64,000 bases of DNA from Oegoconia quadripuncta (GCA_949316235.1 OX438743.1:41075242-41139241), one strand, 5' to 3'. Shown: positions 39,101 through 44,860, counted from the stretch's first letter. The notes: generated from the sequence alone by a model not told the origin. Numbers and translations are program-made.

Positions 39101-42100
39101 TTTAAGATGCTCCCAAAAATTTCTAGATCATTTCCACTTCATTACACTTTTAGGTTGTGACAGTTACAAATGTTGTGCCGAACAAAGACGAATTACTTAG
39201 AGTCAGTTTGACATTTTCGACAAATTCTTACACGACCCGCTAACCACGGAATCTAGGGAATTCGAGATAATTTATTTGGAATTGAAATAGTCTCGTTCGA
39301 TCTTGTATTGGAGAATGGCGTCTTTGGTCTAGACCAAAAAGACAATGAAATCTAAGATATTGATACTAATCAGCAGCAGAGAAGATACAATACAATGACG
39401 ACCTGTTTGGTGTAGTGGTTAGCAACCCTGACCACTATACCAAAAGGTTGCGGGTTCGAATCCCGCTAGGGGCATATGTTTGTGTGATGAATACGGACCC
39501 GAGTTATATGGATGTTTTAATTTATAATAAGTATCTATTTACATGTATTTATGTAGTATATCAACCATCTGGTATCCACAACACAAGCTATAGTTGCTTA
39601 CTGTGGAACTAGATGGCGCTGTGTCTAAGGATATATATAAAAAAATACTTTTTATTTACCTTTTAATTAAAATACTACTACTTTTTAATTAAAATTAGCA
39701 AATTCACTCGGTGACCAGCCGCACGATTCTCAGGCCCCGTACTATAGGAATATATACCTGTATCGACAGATAGTCTGAGTTATATAAGTAGGAAATGATA
39801 AATATGGAAAATAGGACATGTAATTCCCCCTGCTCTCTTCGCAAATAGAACTATTGCCAAAAAAAATGTTATGGGGATTGCACCATACAGGCTACGGTGA
39901 GTATTGCGCCAGTTATAAGAGTGGCAAACGCGTACAAACTAGGACGTTTGAATAATTCTCTGCAATCCAGAGCTATTTAAATTGAATCGTTTTACTTCAC
40001 GCTATCATCTATATTCAGCTGGACGGCACATAATAATCAAAAAGCGCAAATATTTTTTCCATCAATCTCAAAGTCTGACAGAAATACTTTACACAACTAC
40101 TAATCGCTACTTTTAATAGTTAAGCGACGCATTTACGATCCAAAATGGCCGCTGAGTAGGCAAATAAACGAACTGCATGGTGATTAAGACTTTGTGGTAA
40201 GAAATTAGTAAAACACATGCCTTTAGAACAAATTTTGAATGCAAATAGGAGATGATTTTAAGTCTCCAGATCAAGTAGATCACCAGATGGACATGCATGT
40301 AGACTTAGTAAAGTTAGTAAGTCATTCAGAGGTCAATGTGTGCGCTTCTACAACAAGGTTCCCATGGATATATAGAATTTTCCGCTTAATAAATTTAAAC
40401 TTATTATAAAACAAAATATGTAAAAAGGGATATTACAAAATTTCAGACTACATTAATGATAGTAAACCATGGGATTAAACGGCTCCTCAACACGATATAT
40501 AAAAATTGTTGTAACCTTTCTAGATTGTAAATGACTTGTTGAAAAAAGACAAACCCTCTGAGTTTCTCGCTAGCTCTTCTCAGTAGTGGTCGCGTTCCGA
40601 GCTAGTGGTAGTTTAAAAAACAAGTGACGTTCATAAGTGCATTGTATTGTCTACATGAATAAATGATTTTCATTTTTCATTTACATTTAAGTCGTCAAGC
40701 ATGAAGTTAGATCCTTACTCCAACTTTTACAGTTCCATAGACTGTGCCGTCTCAATTACAGGTGCTAATATAAAATAGTCCACCCTGTTGATAATTATGA
40801 AGGAAATACTAACCAGTAGGTAGAATCGGTGCTCTCTTTTCAATTGCGGCATTCCCTTCTTCTAAAGCTCTCTTGTTTGTCTTGAAGTTGTCATCTATCT
40901 TCTGCTTACTTCTCGAAGGCTCCCTCTCTTTGGCCGCTTGGCTAACTGTAGCCAGTACTAACAGGGCTATCTAATAAATAAATAATATAATATTAAAATA
41001 GAAACACTGATAAACACGATAAGCAAACATGATTTGTGACATGTCAACACGATCATAATAAATGATATGTAAATTCCATAATAATTAATTTAATAACGAG
41101 TGAATAACTATTCATTTTTCCATATTGGTATTGGTTTCTATTATATTTGGTCTATTTTTAAATTTTAATGTGTATATTATTTGTTCCAACTTAACATAAC
41201 ACTTTTATCCCAAATGGGGTGGTCAGATACATCCCAAACACTTAATGTTCGAAACAACATAAATAACAGCAATTTTGTATTAAATATGAAAAATGCTTGA
41301 TACGGAATTTTTTCACATTAGGTTTCTTTAAGTTAAGAGAAATAATTAATTACAAGAAGCTCTCTCTCATACTTTTACGGTGCCCGTACAGGGTGTCACA
41401 TGCTTGTACACTTTTATATTTAACAGCTATGTAAAGCATGTGATATGCAATAAATAAATAAATAAATAAATAAACATCCACGGTTCTCCTTTCGAAATAT
41501 TCAGAACTGTGCCAGGGGGTGAGCCCATCGCCGTTAACACGATATCAAATACAATACAAATAAATGCAATGTTAAATACAATAACGATATTTTTCACTGT
41601 TCATATAAAGTTTTTAAATACAATGTACTTAAGCACGTCGTTCTCCCAGTATATATAGTGATGACTGATTTTTCATTCGTTTATTATTTGTCATTCATTT
41701 TTTTCCATTTAATTCTTCATTTATGTTTGACTTGTTTGGTGTAATGGTTAGCAACTCTGACCACTATACCAAAAGGTTGCGGGTTCGAATCCCGCTACGG
41801 GCATATGTGTGTGATGAATACGGACATGTGTAGGTCCCTACCCAAGTTAGGGATGTTTTGATTTATAATAAGTATTTACCTACAAAAAAATGTATTTATG
41901 TAGTACATCTACCATCTGGTAACCACAACACAAGCCTATAGTTGCTTACTGTGGAAATGTATACGCTTTTACAGTAAGGTTCCGTTAGACATTCAAAAAT
42001 TGCCTATAAATAAATATGAAACACGGTAACTATGTGCCAAAGGCTATTATAAAATTTCTGACTATCTGGATGATAAGAATGCGTGGACATGAACCGCTCG

Positions 42101-44335
42101 GCATTATCCAATATATTTTATTCTTATTTTTCTTTGTCGAATCATAAATTTTACAATTAGGTATTTCAAATTGTATTTGTATTGACTTATTTATTTAAAA
42201 AGAGCAACCCCGGAGTTTCTTACTCGTTTTTCTCTGGGGAGACTGTCTAGTGAATGAGCGATAACTGTATGTCATGACGATTTCAAATGTTATTCTTATA
42301 ACTTACGAAATAAAAACATTTTTGATTTGATTTTGATTTGATAGATGGCGCTGTGTGTATGTCTAAGGATATTTATTATTTATTTATTTATTATTTATAT
42401 TTATCTCCTAAGTCAAACGTTGTCTTCTATCATTAACGTTGAGTATATTTGTATTAAATTGGTAGACATAAGAACTGTACCACAAAACCATGTCACATCG
42501 AACTATAATTATTTGTACTACCTACTGATAATGTACCTAAAGTAAATAAATAAATGTTTACTTGACTGTAAAAAAAGAGGAAATCCATAGATAGTCTTTC
42601 AGTGGAAAGACCTTTAGTCGCCTTTAACGACACCCACTGTTAGAGATGGGTTGGTTGCAATCTTTTTGCGTGCAGAAAACTGTATTCTATTTCAGATAAT
42701 CCTCAGAGGGCGGAGTGCGAGTTTTGTTTCGACTTAACTTTGCTACCGCGTTCACGTTTACGTGACGATTTGTATGAAGAAATGTGCAGCGCCTCTAGCG
42801 GATAGTTTGCAAAACGATATTTTTTCGTAGATACTTTTTGCGTAAACGCGAACGCGATGGTAAAGTTAAAAACGAGACAAAACTCGCATTTCGCACTTTG
42901 TACTACCGGCGCTTCATTCGCTTTTGGTTTTAGATGAGCGAAGGTTTTTTTTATGCACAACGGGTTAGCACGTGACCTCAATCACACCTGATGTTAAGTG
43001 AAGATGAGGCCGAAGGTGGAAGCGTACTGATCCGGAAACCCAAATATTTGAGGAACTGGCTATCTTATCTCTGATATCGGATATCGGAACACAACAATGC
43101 TATTAACATTGCTGTTTGGTGACGGATTTAGATAAGATGGTGGTAGCTAGCCAGGCGGACATGTAAAATGCCCTACTACCAACCAAAAGTTAAGCCATGT
43201 CTAGCGCGATCAGTATTTGGCTACTGACCACTAGTGGTATACCAATGTTTTCATGCTTCAGAGGGTACAGTAAATAGTCGGTCCGGTTGATTTCAATTGA
43301 AGGCAGTCACTACGCCAGACAACTCGGGCGGCTTAAAAACAGTGACACAGTATAGTAGTCAAATTAAATCAAAAATGTTTTATTTAGTAAGTTATAAAAA
43401 TAACATTTGAAATCGTCATAACATACAGTTATCGCTCATTCACTAGGCAGTCTCTCCAGAGAAGAACGAGCAAGAAACGTTGCTCTTTTTAAATAAGTCA
43501 ATACAAATAAATTTGAAATAATTGTTAAATTTATGATACGACAAAGAGAATTAAGAATAAAATATACTGGATATTGCCGAGTGGTTCATGTTCACCCATT
43601 CTAATCATCCAGTTAGAAATTTTATAATAGCCTTTGGTAGTAGTGTCACCCATCCAGGGACTAACCGCGCCAAACATAGCTTAACTTCGCTAATTGAAAA
43701 CGAATAGCGAAAGCGACTTCGCTATGAGTGTTTCTACTGTGTTATATATCATCCTCAGCCCGAAAATATCCCACTGCAGGGATATAGGTCTTCCCTCGTA
43801 TATGAGGGAGTATGGGCCATAGTCCACCACGCTGGCCCAATGCGGGTTGGGGACTTCACATGCCTTTGAATTTTTATTTCTCTGGCATGCAGGTTTCCTC
43901 GCGATGTTTTCCTTCGATAAATGTACATAAGTAATTAATTTAATTAAATTTAAAAACTCATTGGTACATTGGCTTGCCTGGGAATCGAACCCAGACCTAC
44001 TAAATTTGGAGACGGCGTCTTAACCGCTGAGCCATCGACACTCCCAACTGTGTTATATATACTACAGTGTAAATAAACGAGTATATATAAAACAAATATT
44101 ATAATAATTATGGTGTCAACTGTACAAAACTTAGGTAAACTTAATCGGTAAATAATCTTTTTAATGGAATTTAAAGAGGTTTCAATCCATACATTCAGTA
44201 CACTGTTATTTTAATCACAATTATTTGATCAAATACACTTATCTATCTAAAGCAATCTGATTTACTTTCACTACGAATAAGTACGTATTACGCATGAGCT
44301 GTTAACAAAACAAAGAGACTAACCGCTAGCTTCAT
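8526..44335 (-). CDS. Secreted Gln/Pro/Tyr-rich protein, six exons, 483 residues
   Basis: Six coding exons (44335-44324, 40970-40814, 38989-38913, 11323-11195, 10230-9763, 9134-8526) join with consistent phases into one 1452-nt frame ending in TAG. Every junction has AG/GT borders. The product starts [16 protein letters not shown], a typical signal peptide, so it should enter the secretory pathway. Residues 17-50 are Lys/Glu/Arg-rich with two Lys-Arg sites. From about residue 170 it is Gln/Pro/Tyr-rich, with [12 protein letters not shown] tandem units at about 310-327 and the end [16 protein letters not shown]. There is no Cys, no Trp and no Met after the first. No Rebers-Riddiford chitin-binding consensus is visible. 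I do not recognise the protein. A structural extracellular role (cuticle, eggshell, silk or similar) is an inference from composition only. Confidence 0.88.
9763..10230 (-). CDS. Exon 5 of secreted Q/P/Y-rich protein
   Basis: Acceptor 'ttttccag' at 10231 and donor 'CAG|gtattt' at 9762, both phase 0. It encodes residues 126-281, starting [16 protein letters not shown] and passing into Gln/Tyr-rich sequence ([14 protein letters not shown]). A charged segment ([20 protein letters not shown]) lies near its end. Confidence 0.9.
10270..10560. other. GC-rich insert in intron 4
   Basis: About 290 bp with runs of C/G and many CpG dinucleotides ('cggagggcgtctagagc', 'gcggcagggcccgatgcg') in an otherwise AT-rich intron. 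It has no stop-free host-like frame. It probably derives from the GC-rich part of a retrotransposon of R1 or similar type; this is inference. Confidence 0.4.
10588..10852 (-). mobile_element. LINE-K reverse-transcriptase fragment
   Basis: Read on the minus strand, it carries a degenerate '[12 protein letters not shown]' and then, in another frame, '[10 protein letters not shown]'. These correspond to the reverse-transcriptase C-terminus also seen at 51057 and 61990. It is frameshifted, inserted in intron 4 of the secreted-protein gene, and abuts a SINE-C copy. Confidence 0.6.
10854..11073 (-). mobile_element. SINE-C, 5'-truncated, in intron 4
   Basis: Poly(T), then the reverse-complement SINE-C tail and body up to 'ctagccaggcggaca'. 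The tRNA-like head is missing. Confidence 0.85.
11195..11323 (-). CDS. Exon 4 of secreted Q/P/Y-rich protein
   Basis: Acceptor 'attcggcag' at 11324 and donor 'AGG|gtaatt' at 11194, phase 0 at both ends. It encodes residues 83-125, [20 protein letters not shown] through [14 protein letters not shown]. It lies at the downstream edge of a 27.6-kb intron, with a SINE-A copy 79 bp upstream of the acceptor. Confidence 0.88.
11402..11690 (+). mobile_element. SINE-A copy
   Basis: It starts 'gacgacctgtttggtgtag' (A-box), followed by a decayed B-box ('gcaggttcgaagctagg'). The body is interrupted by a short (AAATG)-like expansion and runs to 'gatagcgctatg'. It is antisense to the host gene and close to its exon 4 acceptor. 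Confidence 0.85.
12010..12300 (+). mobile_element. SINE-C with deletion inside its head
   Basis: 'accgcct' is joined directly to 'acgtttcggaggtcgcggg', which skips about 30 bp of the tRNA-like head. The remainder is a typical SINE-C body with an A-rich end. Confidence 0.85.
12884..13010 (-). mobile_element. LINE 3' end with (GAATAA)n tail
   Basis: Reverse complement of the end seen at 2120-2227: GAATAA repeats, then 'tttgacccatttagcgacac'. It is a terminal fragment only. Confidence 0.55.
13083..13283 (+). mobile_element. Divergent SINE-C
   Basis: The B-box region ('gttcgattcccagcgggg'), the 'gctgccaagcag' block and the tail 'gaccagttgtggataaaa' are recognisable but heavily mutated. This is an older copy. 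Confidence 0.7.
13314..13548 (-). mobile_element. SINE-B copy
   Basis: Reverse complement of the SINE-B family: A-rich/AATA end at 13314, B-box 'gggattcgaatccgc' at about 13481, and head ending 'ggtcgtc' at 13548. It is tRNA-derived and full length. Confidence 0.88.
13891..14150 (+). mobile_element. SINE-A copy, full length
   Basis: A-box 'tggtgtagtgg', B-box 'gggttcgaatcccgc', and the body 'atgaatacggacatg...cccgagtt'. The end is 'ctagatggcgctgtgtgtat' followed by TTATT repeats. It is transcribable by RNA polymerase III in principle. Confidence 0.92.
14383..14773 (-). mobile_element. LINE-H 3' end, 5'-truncated
   Basis: Poly(T), then on the minus strand the reverse-transcriptase C-terminal frame ([20 protein letters not shown] type) leading to the 3' UTR ('gggcggcaaacgagcatgcg' on plus). 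It is nearly identical to 51861-52250 and breaks off at 14773. Confidence 0.85.
14844..15432 (+). mobile_element. SINE-C split by a SINE-A insertion
   Basis: Positions 14844-15009 hold the SINE-C head and body, up to 'aatgttaatagcattg'. The body resumes at about 15284 ('gttgtgttccggttgtcag') and runs to the A-rich tail at 15432. The interruption is a SINE-A. Confidence 0.9.
15009..15283 (+). mobile_element. SINE-A inserted in SINE-C
   Basis: A complete SINE-A from 'ttggtgtagtggttag' to (ATTT)n, lying between the two halves of one SINE-C. It is therefore younger than its host SINE-C copy. Confidence 0.92.
15433..16344. other. Intron sequence without recognised feature
   Basis: It holds scattered short frames but no convincing exon of the host gene. 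There are purine-rich stretches at 15720-15800 and low-complexity A-runs near 16230. Confidence 0.5.
16345..16563 (-). mobile_element. SINE-C, 5'-truncated
   Basis: Reverse-complement tail and body from 'tttttttatgcacgacg' to 'agccaggcggaca'. The head is absent. Confidence 0.85.
16564..17400. other. AT-rich intron stretch, nothing recognised
   Basis: I see no tRNA-like promoter box, no conserved ORF and no terminal repeat. It probably consists of old, unrecognisable repeats. Confidence 0.4.
17403..17534 (-). mobile_element. SINE-C 3' fragment
   Basis: The tail 'atccacaacgggttagcact' through 'ggctatcttatctctgat'; the rest of the element is missing. Confidence 0.85.
17788..17901 (-). mobile_element. 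SINE-A head fragment
   Basis: The reverse-complement B-box ('cgggattcgaaaccgcgacc') and A-box ('ccactacactaaacaggcc') are present. The 3' half is lacking. Confidence 0.8.
18377..18510 (-). mobile_element. SINE-C, internally deleted
   Basis: The tail 'atgcacaacgggttagcag' to 'ggtggaagcgtac' is joined directly to 'caccaaccaaaccgcgtact' and the head region. About 170 bp of the body are missing. Confidence 0.8.
18513..18665 (-). mobile_element. SINE-C, internally deleted (second copy)
   Basis: The tail runs to 'acacatttgggggaa' and is then joined to 'ttgtatacattgagccacgg' of the head. The breakpoints differ from its neighbour at 18377, so these are separate events. Confidence 0.8.
18985..19315 (+). 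mobile_element. SINE-D with inverted 5' head
   Basis: The body from 'aattacttatgtgtatttat' to 'gcagtgggatgtctactggc' is in plus orientation. The tRNA-like head next to it ('gggaattgaacctgg', 'ttaaccgctgagccac') is in minus orientation. In the copies at 43742 and 56206 the head and body have the same orientation. It is non-functional as an RNA polymerase III template for its own body. Confidence 0.75.
19676..19745 (-). mobile_element. SINE-C tail fragment
   Basis: Reverse complement of the terminal 70 bp ('acacaacgggttagcact', 'gatgttaagtgaagatg'). Confidence 0.8.
19826..19895 (-). mobile_element. SINE-B head fragment
   Basis: Reverse-complement B-box ('ggattcaaatcctcaac') and A-box side ('cactatccactacaccaa'). 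Confidence 0.7.
20434..20600 (+). mobile_element. 5S rRNA-derived SINE
   Basis: It contains 'gaagttaagcaatgtccggc' followed by 'gcgatcagtccttggatgag', matching the internal control region of 5S rRNA with a few changes. The unrelated body ('ggtcccggttgtttccaatt', 'gcggcttaaaa') is shared with copies at 43187 and 45955. Confidence 0.8.
20601..21355. other. Intron sequence with SINE-D scrap
   Basis: A plus-strand SINE-D piece at about 20990-21075 ('gggcccgcgtggtggataat'). The 20880-20945 segment ends in (TTTC)n and looks like a LINE 3' end ('caataaacgatttctttctt'). No exon is seen. Confidence 0.5.
21356..21900 (+). mobile_element. SINE-A split by about 380 bp of other sequence
   Basis: The head ('ttagtgtagtggttagaaac') stops near 21400. 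The 3' half ('tatatccaccaaatggtgtc' to 'gatggcgctgtgtgtatg') is at 21780-21900. The sequence between ends in a T/A-rich tail ('caataaagtatttttatttt') and is probably a LINE 3' end inserted into the SINE. Confidence 0.6.
22193..22430 (+). mobile_element. SINE-C, head missing
   Basis: From 'ttggttggtggtaggacatt' to 'gtcaagtaccaacccgtt' plus A-tail. Confidence 0.88.
22975..23185 (-). mobile_element. Divergent SINE-C
   Basis: 'cacgcctgatgttaagtgaa', 'actggctatcttatctta' and 'agataagatggtg'-like motifs are recognisable among many substitutions. It is an old copy. Confidence 0.65.
23320..23385 (-). mobile_element. LINE C-terminal scrap with (CATA)n tail
   Basis: 'acatacatacataatgtcacgcctgtttcccgt'-type sequence; it matches the terminal part of 7008-7260. 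Confidence 0.55.
23748..24021 (+). mobile_element. SINE-A copy, full length
   Basis: A-box 'tggtgtagtgg', B-box 'gggttcgaatccggc', the standard body, and an (ATTT)n end. Confidence 0.92.
24270..24970 (+). mobile_element. LINE-J 3' end split by a SINE-A
   Basis: The reverse-transcriptase C-terminal frame ([35 protein letters not shown]) ends at 24468. The 3' UTR is interrupted at 24508-24780 and resumes with 'acaattaataatgaaat' through 'ggggaaaattgccttttgaa'. Confidence 0.88.
24508..24780 (-). mobile_element. SINE-A inserted in LINE-J, with target duplication
   Basis: A complete reverse-complement SINE-A. The 11-bp sequence ACAATTAATAA occurs at 24497-24507 and again at 24781-24791 as a perfect target-site duplication. 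Confidence 0.95.
25235..25360 (+). mobile_element. LINE/SINE 3' end of 'caataaag' tail type
   Basis: 'cgataaggccgc' and 'gtacaataaagagtatttga' are shared with 26505-26640. This is probably an RTE-like 3' end. It is truncated. Confidence 0.55.
25389..26195 (+). repeat. 790-bp repeat pair, copy 1, including LINE-J end
   Basis: Nearly identical to 36143-36945. The first 290 bp (62-residue frame [20 protein letters not shown]) are not LINE-like in translation. From 25690 on it is the LINE-J C-terminus ([20 protein letters not shown]) and 3' UTR with a (GATTTT)n tail. Confidence 0.85.
26505..26640 (+). mobile_element. RTE-like 3' end fragment
   Basis: 'gttgcttggaagagatcgct', 'gataaggccgccaaattgta' and 'gtacaataaataatattttg' then (TTTG)n. 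The reverse complement of the middle part occurs at 27060-27112. Confidence 0.6.
28200..28690 (+). mobile_element. LINE-J 3' end, 5'-truncated
   Basis: The frame 28213-28437 encodes [20 protein letters not shown] and [16 protein letters not shown]. The 3' UTR includes 'gagtttcttgcttgttcttc' and the tail 'gatttgatttgttttgat'. It lacks the 290-bp leader found at 25389 and 36143. Confidence 0.88.
28800..29035 (+). mobile_element. SINE-B, first copy in the tandem array
   Basis: A-box region 'cgaccggttggtgtatggat' and B-box 'gggttcgaatcccgtgac'. Diagnostic bases on its 3' side are 'gtccacagtac'. Confidence 0.92.
29060..29475 (+). mobile_element. Old LINE-J subfamily end (array unit 1)
   Basis: Degenerate C-terminal frame ('acgcttttataataaggttc', 'gctattataaaatttcagat'), then a 3' UTR with 'gagcgataataattgtatgt'. 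It matches the younger copies at 41957 and (minus) 43362. Confidence 0.75.
29696..29955 (+). mobile_element. SINE-A (array unit 1)
   Basis: Full length, with A- and B-boxes intact except for one change in the B-box ('gggtgcgaatcccgc'). Confidence 0.92.
29993..30230 (+). mobile_element. SINE-B hybrid at the duplication junction
   Basis: 5' of position 30148 its diagnostic bases match the third SINE-B (31189). 3' of 30154 they match the first (28800). It is the expected product of unequal crossing-over between flanking SINEs. Confidence 0.9.
30255..30670 (+). mobile_element. Old LINE-J subfamily end (array unit 2)
   Basis: A copy of 29060-29475 made by the tandem duplication, not a separate insertion. 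Confidence 0.8.
30891..31150 (+). mobile_element. SINE-A (array unit 2)
   Basis: The duplicated partner of 29696-29955. Its B-box differs ('gggttagaatcccgc'), so the two have diverged since duplication. Confidence 0.92.
31187..31432 (+). mobile_element. SINE-B, third copy in the array
   Basis: Full length with B-box 'gggttcgaatcccgcgac'. The 3' diagnostic bases are 'atccatagcac', and the end is (TTTA)n. Confidence 0.92.
31759..31855 (-). mobile_element. LINE-K 3' end fragment
   Basis: Reverse complement of the family end: 'atgattaactggatacgcat', 'accacaatctcacctgatgg' and 'acacgatctcagtaga'. Confidence 0.7.
31860..33530. other. AT-rich intron stretch, mostly unrecognised
   Basis: It contains a 5S-SINE body piece at about 32268-32345 ('tcggttccggttgttttcaa'). 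A short motif 'agctgctgtaaaggggcatt' recurs in about four variants between 33235 and 33470, spaced irregularly. No exon is seen. Confidence 0.5.
33537..33873 (+). mobile_element. SINE-C, full length
   Basis: It starts 'ttaaccgcctccgtggctca' with B-box 'gggttcgaaccccagcggg'. The complete 300-bp body ends 'ccaacccgttgtgcat' plus A-tail. This is the best reference copy on the plus strand. Confidence 0.93.
33954..34296 (-). mobile_element. SINE-A with a nested 3'-end insertion
   Basis: A full-length reverse-complement SINE-A (B-box 'cgggatttgaacccgcaacc'). Its A-rich middle is interrupted at about 34098-34168 by a plus-strand fragment ending 'gtgcaataaagtgtatttgt'. Confidence 0.88.
34098..34168 (+). 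mobile_element. Short retroelement 3' end nested in SINE-A
   Basis: 'ttgtgcaataaagtgtattt' is the same terminal motif as at 63930-63960. Only about 70 bp inserted, an extreme 5' truncation. Confidence 0.7.
34969..35033 (+). mobile_element. SINE-C tail fragment
   Basis: 'tcttcacttaacatcaggtg' to a long A-run; only about 60 bp of the element. Confidence 0.8.
35040..36140. other. Intron sequence without recognised exon
   Basis: It includes a copy of an interspersed repeat at about 35575-35690 ('gtttgggatatctctgacca'), whose reverse complement is at 41185-41290. The rest is AT-rich. Confidence 0.5.
36143..36945 (+). repeat. 790-bp repeat pair, copy 2, including LINE-J end
   Basis: The partner of 25389-26195 in the same orientation, with few differences over both the 290-bp leader and the LINE-J end. 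The two copies are 10.75 kb apart. Confidence 0.85.
37015..37455 (+). mobile_element. SINE-C split by a LINE-K fragment
   Basis: Body from 'tttagtactcggtttggttg' to 'gattagatagccag' (37156). It then resumes at about 37397 with 'ccatttccccaaatatgatg' to 'gtcttcacttaac'. The head is missing. Confidence 0.85.
37157..37397 (+). mobile_element. LINE-K 3' end inserted in SINE-C
   Basis: From 'cttcggactactaggtatgg' (end of the reverse transcriptase) to 'tatacggttaaccat' plus A-tail. AGCCA occurs on both sides, consistent with a short target duplication. It is nearly identical to part of 51240-51522. Confidence 0.85.
38084..38164 (-). mobile_element. LINE-H 3' terminal fragment
   Basis: Poly(T), then 'gagggcggcaaacgagcatg'. 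It carries a short deletion in the 'gatggaaagcaatcaccgcc' stretch. Confidence 0.8.
38330..38485 (-). mobile_element. LINE-J 3' end fragment
   Basis: It starts with the (ATCAA)n tail, then 'cagagaagaacgagcaagaa', the reverse complement of the 3' UTR signature. Confidence 0.65.
38913..38989 (-). CDS. Exon 3 of secreted Q/P/Y-rich protein
   Basis: Acceptor 'attgtcggcag' at 38990 and donor 'CAA|gtgagt' at 38912. It completes codon 57 and encodes through residue 82 ([26 protein letters not shown]). The 77 nt restore phase 0 after exon 2's phase 1. This agreement is the main support for such a small exon. Confidence 0.85.
39397..39640 (+). mobile_element. SINE-A copy
   Basis: Both promoter boxes are intact ('gggttcgaatcccgctagg'), with small deletions in the middle A-run and a short tail. 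It lies in intron 2 of the secreted-protein gene. Confidence 0.9.
40290..40690 (+). mobile_element. LINE-J-related 3' end
   Basis: Degenerate C-terminal frame ('gtgcgcttctacaacaaggt', 'tttcagactacattaatg'), then 'agtttctcgctagctcttct' and a (TTTCAT)n tail. It is a diverged relative of LINE-J inside intron 2. Confidence 0.65.
40814..40970 (-). CDS. Exon 2 of secreted Q/P/Y-rich protein
   Basis: Acceptor 'tatttattag' at 40971 and donor 'ACTG|gttagt' at 40813 (phase 0 in, phase 1 out). It encodes residues 5-56: the hydrophobic core [12 protein letters not shown] of the signal peptide, then [17 protein letters not shown] and EKRAPILPT. Confidence 0.9.
41185..41560 (-). repeat. Interspersed repeat of unknown class
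   Basis: 'atcccaaatggggtggtcag' and 'catccacggttctcctttcg' are shared with 58800-58985 in the same orientation and, in reverse, with 35575-35690. It is interrupted near 41455 by an (AATA)n tract. Confidence 0.5.
41729..42400 (+). mobile_element. SINE-A split by a LINE-J insertion
   Basis: The SINE head and body run to 'ttgcttactgtggaa' (41956) and resume at about 42341 with 'tagatggcgctgtgtgtatg' to (ATTT)n. Confidence 0.9.
41957..42341 (+). mobile_element. LINE-J subfamily 3' end inserted in SINE-A
   Basis: From 'atgtatacgcttttacagta' through the C-terminal frame and 3' UTR ('gagcgataactgtatgtcat') to the (GATTT)n tail. It has the same subfamily sequence as 29060. Confidence 0.9.
42943..43187 (-). 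mobile_element. SINE-C, head missing
   Basis: 'atgcacaacgggttagcacg' to 'aaatgccctactaccaacca'. A short local duplication ('gatatcggatatcgg') lies inside. Confidence 0.85.
43187..43345 (+). mobile_element. 5S rRNA-derived SINE
   Basis: 'aagttaagccatgtctagcg' then 'gcgatcagtatttgg' and the body 'atagtcggtccggttgattt'. It is more diverged in the 5S part than the copy at 45955. Confidence 0.75.
43362..43640 (-). mobile_element. LINE-J subfamily 3' end
   Basis: Reverse complement: 'aaatcaaaaatgttttattt', 'acagttatcgctcattcact', 'gaagaacgagcaagaaacg' and 'ggttcatgttcacccattct'. It lies between two 5S-SINE pieces. Confidence 0.8.
43655..43738 (-). mobile_element. 5S rRNA-derived SINE head fragment
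   Basis: Reverse complement of the 5S control region: 'cacccatccagggactaacc' and 'gcttaacttcgctaat'. Confidence 0.75.
43742..44046 (-). mobile_element. SINE-D copy, head and body in normal order
   Basis: 'cactgcagggatataggtct', 'catgcaggtttcctcgcgat' and a B-box-like 'gggaatcgaacccagacc' then 'ttaaccgctgagccatcg'. tRNA-derived, in intron 1. Confidence 0.85.
44324..44335 (-). CDS. Exon 1 (coding part) of secreted Q/P/Y-rich protein
   Basis: ATGAAGCTAGCG followed by donor 'gttagt' (phase 0). It encodes MKLA, which joined to exon 2 gives a textbook signal peptide. The upstream 'accattgat' context is acceptable. The exon is too short to stand alone; its support is the phase match and the signal-peptide logic. 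Confidence 0.82.
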
Positions 44336-44457
44336 ATCAATGGTGCTGTCAAACTGTCACTGAAACAGAATTGAAAAATAAACAACACTGGAGCAAACAC
44401 ATGCACTGCTCACTATAGAGCGATATAAAGTGTAAGCGCAGGTCGTGTGCAACACCC

Positions 44458-44497
44458 CCTTATATGCTTACCGTTAATAGCTCCGGGGCTTTTTATA
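44458..44497 (-). promoter_or_regulatory. Candidate promoter of the secreted-protein gene (two TATA boxes)
   Basis: On the minus strand, TATAAAA lies at 44497-44491 and TATAAGG at 44464-44458. They are 160 and 130 bp upstream of the ATG, and each is followed by GC-rich bases. Either would give a leader of about 100-135 nt. The start site itself is not resolved. Confidence 0.5.
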
Positions 44498-44543
44498 GTG
44501 TTGATGATGTGAATTGGTTAAATGTAAAAATTGTTCATAAAAT

Positions 44544-44860
44544 ATTTTTTTTTATGCACGACGGGTTCGTACTTGACCTCAATCACACCTGATGTTAAGT
44601 GAAGATGAGGTCGAAGGTGGAAGCGTACTGACCCGGAAACCCCAACACATTTGGGGGACTGGCTATCTTATCTCTGACAACCGGAACACAACAATGCTAT
44701 TAACATTGCTGCTTGGAGGCAGATTTAGAAAAGTTGGTGGTAGCTAGCCAGGCGGACATTTTAAATGCCCTACCACCAACATGTACCCCGCTGGGAATCA
44801 AACCCGCAACCTCCGAATCGTAAACCCTATGTTGTTTACATGGAGCCACGGAGGCGGTTA
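44544..44860 (-). mobile_element. SINE-C, full length, next to a promoter
   Basis: Complete, in reverse complement: tail at 44544, B-box 'gaatcaaacccgcaacctcc', head ending 'cacggaggcggtta'. Its tail end is 47 bp from the TATA box of the secreted-protein gene. Confidence 0.92.

Noticed and set aside
13865..39612. Recurring short ORFs with [24 protein letters not shown]
   Set aside because: They are translations of the SINE-A head and body at each copy (13.9, 23.7, 29.7, 30.9, 39.4 kb and minus copies). The frame is an accident of the repeat, not a protein family.
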